64,000 bases of DNA, taken from Acidaminobacter sp. Lineage in GTDB: Bacteria > Bacillota_A > Clostridia > Peptostreptococcales > Acidaminobacteraceae. The DNA is taken from assembly GCA_009881125.1 (NCBI GenBank), contig WXFH01000037.1:77437-141436 (forward strand), written 5' to 3'. Every line of letters starts with the position of its first letter. Within the stretch, counting starts at the first letter, position 1. A program made the translations under genes and the position numbers. The notes beneath the pieces are model-generated. The model saw only the letters and a program-made list of their open reading frames with translations, did no database searches and was not told the DNA's origin. Below are positions 24,232 to 33,613 of the stretch, piece after piece.

Positions 24232-25710
24232 ATGCAAGGTTTACATCTGACGAGTTTATTATCCATACTGATCCTGATGATCACCGCGTTTATAATGCCT
24301 GTCATAAAACAACGTCAATTAGTAACTAAAATCAGCCTGGCAACCATGGGCGTTGTCCTGGTCATGCTGGCATTGGTTGCTGTGGATGTAGCCAGAGTAG
24401 AGCATTATACCGCGACTATCGGCCATTATGACGCGCCATTTGGGATTACCTTCGACATTGGACCTATTGAAGCCGTTGTGGGCGTTCTGTTCGCCTTTGT
24501 TTCCACCATGGTGGTCTGGTACGCGAGCTTTGGCATTCATAAAGAAATCAAGGAAAACCGCGTTAAACTATTTTACACCTTAATTCATCTGCTGTTAGCT
24601 TCGCTGCTCGGCATCGTATTTACCTCGGACTTGTTTAACAGCTTTGTCTTCATTGAGGTCAGTACGCTGGCAGCGTGTGGTTTGATTGCCATCAAGGACA
24701 AACCTGAAAATATCAAGGCGACCATGAAATACCTGATCTTGAGCAGCCTTGGCTCTGGCCTCGTTCTCATGGGGATTGCCTATTTGTATTCCATGACCGG
24801 TCATTTGAACATGCGCGCTATTCATGAAACCCTCCAGGTAAGTGTAGCCGGAAATGAAAGGGCAATTTTAGTGAGTTTGACCATGTTTACTATTGGACTG
24901 GGCATTAAAGCAGCTATGTTTCCGCTTCATATATGGCTGCCGGACGCCCATGCTTCAGCGCCGGGACCATCCAGCGCCATTCTGTCCGGCATAGTCATCA
25001 AGGCGCCGGTCGTTTTGCTCTTCAAAGTGCTGTTTATGGTTTATGGTCATGAGATTTTGAAGGATACCGTGATCCTGAACCTTATTTTGATCTTTGGCGC
25101 GACGGGTATGATTATGGGGTCCTTGTTTGCCCGCGTACAAACTGATTTAAAGCGAATGGTAGCTTATTCCAGTGTCGCGCAAATGGGTTACATCTTCTTT
25201 GGCTTTGGACTCGGCAATGCCATGGGTATGACAATTGCCATCTATCATATTCTGGCTCACGGCCTGACGAAATCCTGCCTGTTTCTCTCTGTCAGCTCAT
25301 TTATCGAGCAGACTGGGCAGAGGGATATTGATAATATGAGAGGGATCGGTCGTGAAATGCCTATCACTTTGGCGATTTTCTCACTTGGCGGCTTGTCCAT
25401 GGTGGGTATTCCGATGCTTCCAGGATTTGTCAGCAAATGGAATCTGGCTTTGGCGGCCATAGACTATGGACAAATCTTTTTGCTGCTGATCATCTTGGCG
25501 AGCAGCTTGCTCAACGTCAGTTACTATTTCCCAATTATTATCAACGGATATTTCGGCAACGCGAATTTGGAAGGCAAGATTTACAAGTCGAAGATGAAGC
25601 CGGTTCGTGAGCTCGTTCCTCTGATTTTGCTTTCAATCATGATGGTGATCGTCGGCTTTGGGTCTGGTCCTATACTGGACTGGATCGCCAGCGCGATGCC
25701 TTCTTTGTAA
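24232..25710 (+). CDS. mrpD: Mrp/Mnh antiporter subunit D (proton-pumping NuoN/MbhH type), copy 1
   Basis: A 492-residue, ~14-helix antiporter subunit. Conserved features of the complex-I antiporter family are visible: the TM5 glutamate in NSFVFIEVSTLAACG, the TM7 lysine in LGIKAAMFPLHIWLPDAHASAP, and the TM8 region VARVQTDLKRMVAYSSVAQMGYI split as LKRMVAYSSVAQMGYI. PMLPGFVSKWNL near 400 is also conserved. This is the canonical D subunit directly after C, as in both Mrp and Mbh. Confidence 0.94.
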   Translation: MQGLHLTSLLSILILMITAFIMPVIKQRQLVTKISLATMGVVLVMLALVAVDVARVEHYTATIGHYDAPFGITFDIGPIEAVVGVLFAFVSTMVVWYASFGIHKEIKENRVKLFYTLIHLLLASLLGIVFTSDLFNSFVFIEVSTLAACGLIAIKDKPENIKATMKYLILSSLGSGLVLMGIAYLYSMTGHLNMRAIHETLQVSVAGNERAILVSLTMFTIGLGIKAAMFPLHIWLPDAHASAPGPSSAILSGIVIKAPVVLLFKVLFMVYGHEILKDTVILNLILIFGATGMIMGSLFARVQTDLKRMVAYSSVAQMGYIFFGFGLGNAMGMTIAIYHILAHGLTKSCLFLSVSSFIEQTGQRDIDNMRGIGREMPITLAIFSLGGLSMVGIPMLPGFVSKWNLALAAIDYGQIFLLLIILASSLLNVSYYFPIIINGYFGNANLEGKIYKSKMKPVRELVPLILLSIMMVIVGFGSGPILDWIASAMPSL

Positions 25711-25723
25711 AGGCGGCTTGTCC

Positions 25724-27208
25724 ATGACATTCTTAATTGTATTGCCCATTTTTCTGCCCTGGCTGGCATCAATCTTTGCCACACAGAGCAGGATCATCAC
25801 TGAAAAAAGATTAAAGCCCTATGTGGCAGTGGTCGTCATAACAAATTTCATAGTGCTCTTTACCGTGGTTTCATTGTTTCCCAAGGTCCGTTTTCACTTG
25901 CTGATGGTCAATCGATTTATCGACATCTATCTCAGGCCGGACAGTCTGGGGATTCTCTTTGCGGTGCTGGCATCCCTGCTGTGGATCTTTACAACTTTTT
26001 ATGCTTTTGAGTACATGAAGCATGAGAATCGGGTCCGTCAGTTTTTTGTGTTCTTCTTGTTTACATTGGGCGTCACCATCGGCATAGCGTTCTCGGGGAA
26101 TATGTTTACCCTCTATATTTTCTATGAGCTGCTGACGCTGGCAACCTTTCCGCTTGTCATACACGCGGGCAGCGAGGAGGCTCTGGCCAGCGGCAAGAAG
26201 TACATTATTTACTCGTTTTCCGGAGCGACGCTCGTCCTTCTTGGTATGCTGCTTGTCTTCAGCATCACCAATGACCTGAGTTTTTTGCCGGGGGGAATTG
26301 TGAATTTCAGTCATTTTGGAGGCACGGACCACAACGAGTTTATTATGCTCCTTGTGGGCTACCTGAGCCTATTTCTGGGGTTTGGCGTCAAGGCGGCACT
26401 GGCACCGTTCCATTCCTGGCTTCCAAATGCCATGGTCGCGCCTACGCCTGTAAGCGCACTGCTGCACGCTGTAGCCGTTGTCAAATCCGGGATCTTTTCG
26501 CTTATGCGCACGACTTATTTCCTGTTTGGACCGGTTAGTGTTGCCATGCTGGGGGCCTCAAATTACTTGCTGCCTATTATTGTTTTGACCATAGTCATGG
26601 GATCACTTATGGCACTTCATCAAGACAATCTAAAAAAACGACTGGCGTATTCCACAATCAGTCAGCTGGGTTACATTATCCTGGGCATAGCGCTGCTTAA
26701 TCAGGATGCTTTTATAGGCGCGCTGCTGCATTTGATCAATCATGCGGTCATTAAAATTACGCTGTTCTTTGTGGCGGGAGCCATTTATTATCAGACGGGC
26801 TTTAAGTATGTCCATCAGCTGGATGGTATAGGGAAACGCATGAAGGTGACCATGATCTGTTTTGGACTTTCGGTTATTTCCCTGATTGGCATACCGCCGA
26901 CCAACGGGTTTGTCAGCAAGTGGTATCTGGCGCTGGGCGCTTTAAAAGCGCACAACGTACTTTATGCAGTCGCATTGCTTCTCAGCGCCTTTCTAACGGC
27001 GGCCTATCTTCTTCCTATTGCCGTACAAGCCTTTTTCAGCAAGAAAGAGACGCCGGAGCTTGATGCTATTGGTGAAGGTAAATCGCTGGATCCTTCAGAT
27101 ACCATGTTAATCCCTATATTTTTATTGACCGCAATCGTCATTCTGCTCGGGATCCTTCCGAACCCAATCGTCAGCATAGTAACGCGCATTGCCGGGGAGG
27201 TGTTCTAA
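25724..27208 (+). CDS. Second MrpD/NuoN-type antiporter subunit
   Basis: A 494-residue paralogue of subunit D. ATG 25724 follows AAAGG; the frame is open further upstream into the previous gene. Key residues are kept: the TM5 glutamate in LYIFYELLTLATFPLV, the TM7 lysine in FGVKAALAPFHSWLPNAM, and LKKRLAYSTISQLGYI. GIPPTNGFVSKWYLALGA matches the family C-terminal signature. Extra antiporter subunits occur in some Mrp-Mbh-Mbx relatives; here it may add a second ion path. Confidence 0.92.
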   Translation: MTFLIVLPIFLPWLASIFATQSRIITEKRLKPYVAVVVITNFIVLFTVVSLFPKVRFHLLMVNRFIDIYLRPDSLGILFAVLASLLWIFTTFYAFEYMKHENRVRQFFVFFLFTLGVTIGIAFSGNMFTLYIFYELLTLATFPLVIHAGSEEALASGKKYIIYSFSGATLVLLGMLLVFSITNDLSFLPGGIVNFSHFGGTDHNEFIMLLVGYLSLFLGFGVKAALAPFHSWLPNAMVAPTPVSALLHAVAVVKSGIFSLMRTTYFLFGPVSVAMLGASNYLLPIIVLTIVMGSLMALHQDNLKKRLAYSTISQLGYIILGIALLNQDAFIGALLHLINHAVIKITLFFVAGAIYYQTGFKYVHQLDGIGKRMKVTMICFGLSVISLIGIPPTNGFVSKWYLALGALKAHNVLYAVALLLSAFLTAAYLLPIAVQAFFSKKETPELDAIGEGKSLDPSDTMLIPIFLLTAIVILLGILPNPIVSIVTRIAGEVF

Positions 27209-29368
27209 GTGGCAAACAGTTTTTGGATTTTAATGATGCTTGTCATTCCCGGCGCTGCGTCTCTGATTGGCGCTATTCAGGGAAATAAGAACGAAGGCCT
27301 GAGGAATGCGCTGCATCTGTCGGTTTATGCTTTTGTGTTTGGCATAGTCGTTTTGCTGTATGAGCCAGTCAGCCAGGGTGACATTGTGGTGTTTGTGCCT
27401 AACCTGATGGGAACCGGTTTGATGTTGAAGCTGGATATGCTGAGATACATCTTCGTTTGGCTGACAGCATTCATTTGGCCATTGGCTATGATTTTCTCCA
27501 CTCAATATTTAATTCGACATAAGAACAGAAACAGATATTATGCCCTTTTTATGCTGACCTATTTCAGTACCATGGGCATGTTCCTCTCTGAAAACATTCT
27601 GAATTTGTTTACCTTTTTTGAATTAATGTCCATTTCATCCTACTTCCTGGTCATTCACGACGAGGATGAATATGCCCACCGTGCAGGCGCCTCTTATTTG
27701 GCCATGGCTATAGCAGGTGGTTTGATGGTTTTGCTGGGCATCCTTTTGGCGTATAACTTTGCGGGCACCTTGATCATATCTGAAATGGATTTGAAAGAAG
27801 CTTCACAAGTGACCAGAATAGCCATAGGCTCACTCATCCTGATAGGCTTTGGTATCAAGGCGAGCTTATTCCCGCTGCACGTTTGGCTGCCTAAAGCATA
27901 CACGGCGGCGCCAATGCCGGCGACCATAATATTGTCGGCGGTACTCGCTAAGACGGGCGTTTTTGGCATCATTGTAACACTTCACTATCTATTGGATGGT
28001 GAGCCGGTGATTTCTTATGCGATTCTGATTTTGGGCATGCTGACTATTTTGGTCGGTGGCGGATTAGCCATGTATCAGAGAAACGTCAAGCGGATTCTGG
28101 CCTACTCAAGCATGAGTCAAATGGGGTATATTCTGCTCGGGATCGCTTTGATCGAGATCCTCGGCAGTCATGGGGGTCTGGCTGTTTACGGCACGCTGTT
28201 TCACATTGTCAATCACGGCATCATCAAAACACTGTTGTTTATTGGTGCCGGTGTCATCTACATTGCGCTTCACGAGCTGAGTATCAACGTCATCTACGGC
28301 TTTGGGCGTTTAAAGCACTTCCTGAAGGCGCTGTTTCTATTTGGTGCCCTAGCGGTGGCGGGGATGCCTGGATTAAACGGCTACGCCAGCAAAACCATGA
28401 TTCATGAAGCACTGCTTGAAGCCGCTCATGAATTTCCGGGTCCGTTGTTCAGTATTCTGGACATTTTATTCTATTTTGGCAGTGCAATGACTGTGGCTTA
28501 TATGCTGAAGTTTTTCGTAGCAGTTTTTATTGAGAAGAATGAAGAATATTATGGTCAGCACAGACATTTGATCAAATGGCCTGTACTCCTTCCAATGTCA
28601 ATTTTGTCCGGTGCGATTGCCATTTTGGGCATGCGGCCGGAATGGGTATATGCGCCGCTGTCTCAAGCTGCCGAGATCCTGGGGGCGAGTGGTGAGGTTC
28701 ATCCGCATCTCTTTGCAACCGAAGCACTGCGGGCATCAGGCGTCATTTTTGTGCTTGGCTTTGTCATGTATGCGACGTTTATAAGGATTTACCTGCGAAG
28801 ACAGGTGGATGGCCACGCGGTTTATGTGAATCCTTCCAATACCTTTATCCGAATAGAAGAGGATTTGATGATTCCTGTATTTACTGCGATCTTCAAAGGC
28901 ATGACTGTTTTCTTCAGATTCTTTGATCAGTGGCTGATTCGCCTGGGTGAATTCATTGGGGACTCACTTCACAGACTTGCTGACGTGAAACCAAAGAAAT
29001 GGATTGAGGCGAATGGGAACAACCTCTCTGACGCAGGAACGCACCTGATTGAATCGCTGGAAAGCGCTTCCTCAGGAAAGTTCGCTCAGCCGCTGATTGA
29101 AAAAGGAGATGCTGCTTTGGGAAAATTGACGGGCGAAAAACTGTCAGAGCCCCTTCACCGCTCCGGAGAAGCTATTGCGCATCTGGCTGACGAGAGCCTC
29201 AGAAAAGGTCATAAGCTTAAAGATGAAGGCGAGACCACGGTCAGAAAAGCGGTCTACAGAGCTAACTTTAATATCAGTACGGTGACGTATTCGATCTTCT
29301 TGTTTGGCGCTATATTGGTGCTCAGTTTTATCTTTATCTTCCTGAACAGCACTTTAGTTAAATATTAA
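27209..29368 (+). CDS. Third antiporter-type subunit, long (NuoL/MrpA-N-like) with C-terminal amphipathic region
   Basis: A 719-residue protein. Residues ~1-480 are a NuoL/MrpA/MrpD-type antiporter core (NLFTFFELMSISSYFLVIH, GFGIKASLFPLHVWLPKAYTAAP, VKRILAYSSMSQMGYILLG, AGMPGLNGYASK). After further helices to ~535 there is a soluble, helix-rich region (residues ~560-685, many A-L-x-x-G-E/K patterns such as LIEKGDAALGKLTGEKL) and a final hydrophobic helix (~690-715). A lateral amphipathic helix followed by a last membrane helix is typical of NuoL/MrpA, so this may be the missing MrpA N-terminal half. GTG start directly after the previous stop. Confidence 0.88.
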   Translation: MANSFWILMMLVIPGAASLIGAIQGNKNEGLRNALHLSVYAFVFGIVVLLYEPVSQGDIVVFVPNLMGTGLMLKLDMLRYIFVWLTAFIWPLAMIFSTQYLIRHKNRNRYYALFMLTYFSTMGMFLSENILNLFTFFELMSISSYFLVIHDEDEYAHRAGASYLAMAIAGGLMVLLGILLAYNFAGTLIISEMDLKEASQVTRIAIGSLILIGFGIKASLFPLHVWLPKAYTAAPMPATIILSAVLAKTGVFGIIVTLHYLLDGEPVISYAILILGMLTILVGGGLAMYQRNVKRILAYSSMSQMGYILLGIALIEILGSHGGLAVYGTLFHIVNHGIIKTLLFIGAGVIYIALHELSINVIYGFGRLKHFLKALFLFGALAVAGMPGLNGYASKTMIHEALLEAAHEFPGPLFSILDILFYFGSAMTVAYMLKFFVAVFIEKNEEYYGQHRHLIKWPVLLPMSILSGAIAILGMRPEWVYAPLSQAAEILGASGEVHPHLFATEALRASGVIFVLGFVMYATFIRIYLRRQVDGHAVYVNPSNTFIRIEEDLMIPVFTAIFKGMTVFFRFFDQWLIRLGEFIGDSLHRLADVKPKKWIEANGNNLSDAGTHLIESLESASSGKFAQPLIEKGDAALGKLTGEKLSEPLHRSGEAIAHLADESLRKGHKLKDEGETTVRKAVYRANFNISTVTYSIFLFGAILVLSFIFIFLNSTLVKY

Positions 29369-29391
29369 TCCCGGACGAATGGTTTTGGGAG

Positions 29392-29466
29392 AAAAAAAGG
29401 AAGAAGGTACAAGTCGGAGGGCTCGATTATAATTCGAGATCCTGACAGGCACTTTCTTCCTTTTTC
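29392..29466. terminator. Bidirectional terminator after the Mrp operon
   Basis: Outer stem AAAGGAAGAA / TTTCTTCCTTT with an inner CTCG..CGAG hairpin at ~29422-29438. A-rich flank on the left and T-rich on the right let it act for the Mrp operon and for the convergent DUF4364 gene. Confidence 0.7.
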
Positions 29467-29535
29467 CATTTGGTTTAAACTTAGTTTATAGTGCCCTTGC
29501 TCACTTAGCGATCGCAAACTATAGTAAGGAAACAC

Positions 29536-30054
29536 TCAATCTCTCGGAGGCGCGAACAGTGCGTCTGTCAATAGGTTCATGAGCGCGGTCAAGGCTTGGC
29601 GATTTTGCTGTGTCCAAGCTTTAGCCATAGCCTCGCCGAGCTTGCGGTCCTCCATGCTAAGCATAAGGCACAGACCGCGGTCTGTGTGCATAAGCTTAAG
29701 TACTTGAGCACCCTCGTACACCGCCCACTCTGAAGTATAGGTTGGGGTATGGGTGTTCAAGGTTTCAACGGTCGTTTTCAAAGCGTTCAGCGTCTCTTCT
29801 TCAACACGGTCTGAGAAGTATAAAATTGCATTTTCACCGCGCTCTGTGAGACGATACCGATTCGTTCCCGCATCCCGCACCAGGCCTGAGTCTTTGAGTT
29901 CGCCCAGACAGTGTGTAAATTCGAAGTAGTTCATTCGGCCGTCCCTAAGCATCAAATCCATCAATATGTCGTGGGCTGGATCTTTGAGCAGGGCGATCCC
30001 TTCCAGCAGTAACATCTTCTTTTCAATTTGTTGTTTAGAATCATCAAAAAACAC
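29536..30054 (-). CDS. DUF4364 family winged-helix protein
   Basis: A 172-residue cytosolic protein of the clostridial DUF4364 family. The N-terminal ~75 residues look like a winged helix (DILMDLMLRDGRMNYFEFTHCLGELKD, then GLVRDAGTNRYRLTERGE). Family members are presumed transcription regulators, with unknown targets. Stands alone between the Mrp terminator and a divergent deacetylase gene. Confidence 0.8.
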   Translation of the reverse strand: MFFDDSKQQIEKKMLLLEGIALLKDPAHDILMDLMLRDGRMNYFEFTHCLGELKDSGLVRDAGTNRYRLTERGENAILYFSDRVEEETLNALKTTVETLNTHTPTYTSEWAVYEGAQVLKLMHTDRGLCLMLSMEDRKLGEAMAKAWTQQNRQALTALMNLLTDALFAPPRD

Positions 30055-30265
30055 AGGACCACCACCTTACTCGTATCTGATAAATGTATCCCTATTATAC
30101 CATAAACCTCATAAAAATGAGGACGCGCATTAATGTGACGCAACATTATAAATGGTAAATGTTTAGTTACATTTTACTTTTTTTAGTGTGTTATGACGCG
30201 CGTTCCAATATACTTAATATACATAAGTGCAAAAAGAAAATATAATTTAGAAAGGCGGACATAAA

Positions 30266-31393
30266 ATGCTGTTGTCATCTGGGTATTTCAAACGTCATAA
30301 AACAAAAAAACGTCACAGATCCTTATCTGCTTTAATTTTGTCTCTGCTCTTTGCAGTATCCTTATTTGGTGGATGCAGTGCTGACATAAATTCTGCAGAA
30401 TCTTCTTCTCCAAATGGTGAAGTGACGCCGCCGGAAGTCATTGTTGAATCGCCGGGGCCCGTTGAGATGCCGGCGGAGCAAGAAGTGCCTGAGGTGCCTG
30501 AAATTGACTTCAATGTGGTCAAACCAAATGAATTGGGAGAAGTCATGGTGATTATGTATCACAATTTAGGGGACAAAAATACGGATTACGCCCGTACAGC
30601 AGAATCTTTCCGCGCTGATCTGGAGCGACTTTATGAAATGGGCTTCAGAACATTGCCTCTCAGGGATCTCGTAAAAGGCAACATTACAACACCTGCTGGT
30701 TATACACCAGTGGTCTTAACCTTTGACGACGGACACATCACAAACTTCAAGCTTCTGGAGGATCAGACCATTGATCCGGACTGTGTCGTAGGCATCATGT
30801 CCGCGTTTGCTGAAGAACACCCGGATTTTGGCATGCATGCTACTTTTTTCTTTAATGGGGGGACCCCATTTGCTCAGAAAGATTCTGTCGCGTTCAAATT
30901 CAACTACATGCTGGAAAACGGCATGGACATAGGAAATCACAGCTTTGGCCATGAGCACTTTAAACCGCTCAGCGCTCATGAGGTGGAAGCAGCGCTTGGT
31001 AAAAATGCAGTGCAGCTCAAAAAACTGCTCCCTGAAAATTATGAGATCGATCTGTTGGCACTTCCCTACGGTGAACGGCCTGCGGAAGGACAGAGAGGAA
31101 CGCTGATTGAAGGTCAGTATGAAGGCGTACCGTATAAAAACATTGCCATACTTAACGTCGGTTGGAAACCCAGCGTTTCGCCATTTGACGTGAGTTTTGA
31201 CTTTGCCTCAATTCAAAGGGTCCAGAGTGGCGACGGTCACCTCCAGCTGACAGATTGGCTGGATGGCTATGCAGCCAATCCGGACAAGCGCTTTATCAGT
31301 GACGGCAGGGCAGATCGTGTCGCCATACCCGCTATACTGTCTGAAAAAGTTGATTTGACGGGGTTTGAAGGCTTGGAGCTTTTAGAGTATTAA
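30266..31393 (+). CDS. Polysaccharide deacetylase family lipoprotein
   Basis: A 375-residue exported protein. A basic N-terminus (KRHKTKKRHR), hydrophobic helix and lipobox LFGGC (Cys at ~37) predict a lipoprotein, followed by a Pro/Glu-rich linker (~45-80). The NodB homology domain has motif 1 TFDDGH (~155), motif 2 NHSFGHEHF (the HxxxH zinc ligands, ~232) and a later ALPYGERP. It probably removes acetyl groups from wall glycan or surface polysaccharide. Upstream GACGCGC words at 30122 and 30197 flank the promoter region. Confidence 0.88.
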   Translation: MLLSSGYFKRHKTKKRHRSLSALILSLLFAVSLFGGCSADINSAESSSPNGEVTPPEVIVESPGPVEMPAEQEVPEVPEIDFNVVKPNELGEVMVIMYHNLGDKNTDYARTAESFRADLERLYEMGFRTLPLRDLVKGNITTPAGYTPVVLTFDDGHITNFKLLEDQTIDPDCVVGIMSAFAEEHPDFGMHATFFFNGGTPFAQKDSVAFKFNYMLENGMDIGNHSFGHEHFKPLSAHEVEAALGKNAVQLKKLLPENYEIDLLALPYGERPAEGQRGTLIEGQYEGVPYKNIAILNVGWKPSVSPFDVSFDFASIQRVQSGDGHLQLTDWLDGYAANPDKRFISDGRADRVAIPAILSEKVDLTGFEGLELLEY

Positions 31394-31403
31394 ATTGTCA
31401 TTT

Positions 31404-32048
31404 TCACCTTGCCACAAATCCCTGCCAAACCGCCATAATGCCAAAAACTAAAATAATTAAGCCAGACAAGCGGTTGATCCAGATGAGATTATCCGGCTTG
31501 GACAATAGTTTCAGTCTGGACAGCGCGAAAGTCAGCATCAGCCACCACAGCGCCGAGCCTGTGAAAACGCCTGCTACGGTGAGTAATGGCGCAGCCAGGC
31601 CATGAGAGGTGACACCGCCTGCCAATCCAAGTCCTGAAAAAATCGCTATAAAGGACAATATAGTCATAGGATTGGTCAGCGTCAGAAGAAAGGTGGAAAA
31701 CAGCATTCCGAGGTCACTGTGGCTGGTGCTGGAGTCAATTCTGTCCGCCCCGGCAGCGCGATCTGCGGGCTTGGAGCGCAGGATTCCCTGACCCAGATAA
31801 ATCAGAAAGAGACCTCCGCCCAGCCTGAGAAAATTTTGCTGATTGATCAAAAAGGCGGAGACTGCGCTGAGTCCAAAAGCCGCTACGGCACCATAAACGC
31901 CGTCTGCAAACGCGGCGCCGAGGCCTGTCATGAGGCCTGCACGGCGACCGTTTGCAAGGGTTCTGCGGATGCACAGCAGCCCAATTGGACCCACCGGCGC
32001 AGCGATAGACAAACCAATAATCAAACTTCTTAGCCATAATTGGAGCAT
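31404..32048 (-). CDS. LysE family amino-acid exporter
   Basis: A 214-residue six-helix membrane protein. The ATG at 32048 follows AGAGGTG (32054-32060); the open frame extends upstream but without homology. The family signature GLSIAAPVGPIGLLCIRRTL is at residues ~9-28, and LLTLTNPMTILSFIAIFSG at ~110-130. LysE/RhtB proteins export lysine, arginine, threonine, homoserine or similar. The substrate here is not known; the diaminopimelate/lysine cluster 1 kb away is suggestive only. Confidence 0.88.
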   Translation of the reverse strand: MLQLWLRSLIIGLSIAAPVGPIGLLCIRRTLANGRRAGLMTGLGAAFADGVYGAVAAFGLSAVSAFLINQQNFLRLGGGLFLIYLGQGILRSKPADRAAGADRIDSSTSHSDLGMLFSTFLLTLTNPMTILSFIAIFSGLGLAGGVTSHGLAAPLLTVAGVFTGSALWWLMLTFALSRLKLLSKPDNLIWINRLSGLIILVFGIMAVWQGFVAR

Positions 32049-32201
32049 GACAACACCTCTTTCGTCGCTAACCGACGGATTGGATCTGAATTCAGTTTGT
32101 AGTTGTTCGGCACCCGCGGTCATTTTCCCTTCAAATGAGTTGAATTTAAAGTCAAAAAAGCATAAAATAAAAGAAATCAGACCTTAAGGGGTGACCTATT
32201 C

Positions 32202-32735
32202 ATGAGTATAGAAAACAAACGCAGAGAAATTCTGGTTTCCAGAGAAGAAATAGAACGCCGGGTTGTTGAGCTTGGAAAAGAGTTAACCAAGGACTATCAT
32301 GGAAAAAATCTGCTGGTGGTGTCGCTGCTCAAAGGCAGCTTTATTTTTACCGCAGATCTGGTCCGCAAGATCGATCTTCAGCTTCGGGTCGAATTTATGA
32401 CCACCTCCAGCTATGGCCACGGCGAGGAATCCACCGGGAGCGTTGAGGTGACCCAGGACATTGGCGTTGACTCTCTGGAGGGCTATGATGTTCTTGTCGT
32501 GGACGACATTACGGACTCCGCCCACACTATGACAGGCGTATTCGAGCATTTGAAGCGCAAAGGTGCGGACAGCGTCAAGTGCTGCGTCCTCCTCGACAAG
32601 CCATCCAGGCGCCAGGTGGAATTTGTACCGGACTATGTAGGCTTTACTATTCCGGATATGTTCATTGTCGGCTATGGCCTCAATTACGGCGACTACTTCC
32701 GCAATGTCGACCACGTCTTCGCATTTGTAGATTAA
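32202..32735 (+). CDS. hpt: Hypoxanthine phosphoribosyltransferase
   Basis: A 177-residue purine salvage enzyme making IMP (and often GMP) from PRPP. The PRPP loop is VLVVDDITDSAHTM (the common form is VEDIIDTGxT, so Ser-Ala replaces Thr-Gly). LVVSLLKGSFIFTADLVRKI and FVGY..YFRNVDHV regions are typical. ATG 32202 follows GGGGTG. It stands alone and ends at the terminator 32774-32833. Confidence 0.93.
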   Translation: MSIENKRREILVSREEIERRVVELGKELTKDYHGKNLLVVSLLKGSFIFTADLVRKIDLQLRVEFMTTSSYGHGEESTGSVEVTQDIGVDSLEGYDVLVVDDITDSAHTMTGVFEHLKRKGADSVKCCVLLDKPSRRQVEFVPDYVGFTIPDMFIVGYGLNYGDYFRNVDHVFAFVD

Positions 32736-32773
32736 AGCACCGGTTATCCGGCGAAACATCTGATCTTCAAACT

Positions 32774-32833
32774 AAAACAGCCTCAAGGCCGCGGGTGGCG
32801 CATATAAGCACCCTGGCGCCATGAGGCTGTTTT
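32774..32833. terminator. Bidirectional terminator between hpt and dapH
   Basis: A 12-bp stem AAAACAGCCTCA / TGAGGCTGTTTT with a GC-rich interior (GGCGC words), between convergent genes and with T-runs in both directions. Confidence 0.85.
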
Positions 32834-32872
32834 GTATTATAAGATCAAGGTTTTGGCCGATGGTCGCGTTTC

Positions 32873-33583
32873 CTACTTCCTGAGATCATCCAGGAGCTGC
32901 GTCTTGCCTTCGGTTTTTTCATCTTTCGCCTTGATGATTTTCGCTGGCGCTCCGGCGACGACCACGCCTTCAGGCACATCTTCCGTGACAATGGCGCCGG
33001 CGGCAACGACGGAATTCTTACCGACTTTGACACCTTCCAGAACCACAGCGTTGGCACCGATCAAAACGCCATCTTCAATGATGACAGGTGTAGCGCTAGG
33101 TGGCTCGAGTACGCCTGCCAGGACCGCGCCAGCGCCAACATGAGCATTCTTGCCTACAGTGGCGCGGGCGCCGAGGACTGCATTCATGTCGATCATGGTA
33201 TTATCGCCAATTTCAGCGCCAATATTGATGACAGCGCCCATCATGACCACGACGTTTTCGCCAATTTTAACGCGGTCTCTAATGACGGCGCCCGGCTCGA
33301 TTCTGGCTTTGAGCTTTTTGAGGTCAAGCATAGGAATCGCAGAATTACGGCGGTCATTCTCAATGACGTAATCGTCAATACCCTGGCTCTGAGTTTCGAT
33401 CAGGTCAAGAACGTCATCCGCCTCGCCAAAGAGCACATGGAAGGGCGCTTCTCCGAAACAGCGGATCTGTGAGCCTTCAGGCAGGGTGATGTGACCGCGG
33501 ATATAAGCTTTGACAGGTGTGGATTTTTTGGCGTCTTTAATAAAACGCGCGATTTCATAGGGGTTTGTCATATCATACGTCAT
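32873..33583 (-). CDS. dapH: 2,3,4,5-tetrahydropyridine-2,6-dicarboxylate N-acetyltransferase
   Basis: A 236-residue left-handed beta-helix acyltransferase. N-terminal [19 protein letters not shown] is the DapH N-domain, followed by hexapeptide repeats ([59 protein letters not shown]). It acetylates tetrahydrodipicolinate in the acetylase branch of the diaminopimelate pathway. Last gene of dapA-dapB-dapH. In-frame ATGs lie at 33583 and 33571; the first is closer to AAGAGG. Confidence 0.95.
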   Translation of the reverse strand: MTYDMTNPYEIARFIKDAKKSTPVKAYIRGHITLPEGSQIRCFGEAPFHVLFGEADDVLDLIETQSQGIDDYVIENDRRNSAIPMLDLKKLKARIEPGAVIRDRVKIGENVVVMMGAVINIGAEIGDNTMIDMNAVLGARATVGKNAHVGAGAVLAGVLEPPSATPVIIEDGVLIGANAVVLEGVKVGKNSVVAAGAIVTEDVPEGVVVAGAPAKIIKAKDEKTEGKTQLLDDLRK

Positions 33584-33613
33584 AAATTGGCAAGCCTCTT
33601 TTCTTATAATTTT

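Noticed and set aside
21865..29368. Membrane-bound hydrogenase or formate hydrogenlyase operon
   Set aside because: The gene order resembles mbh, but no NiFe large or small subunit, no ferredoxin-like subunit and no formate dehydrogenase are present before the terminator at 29392.
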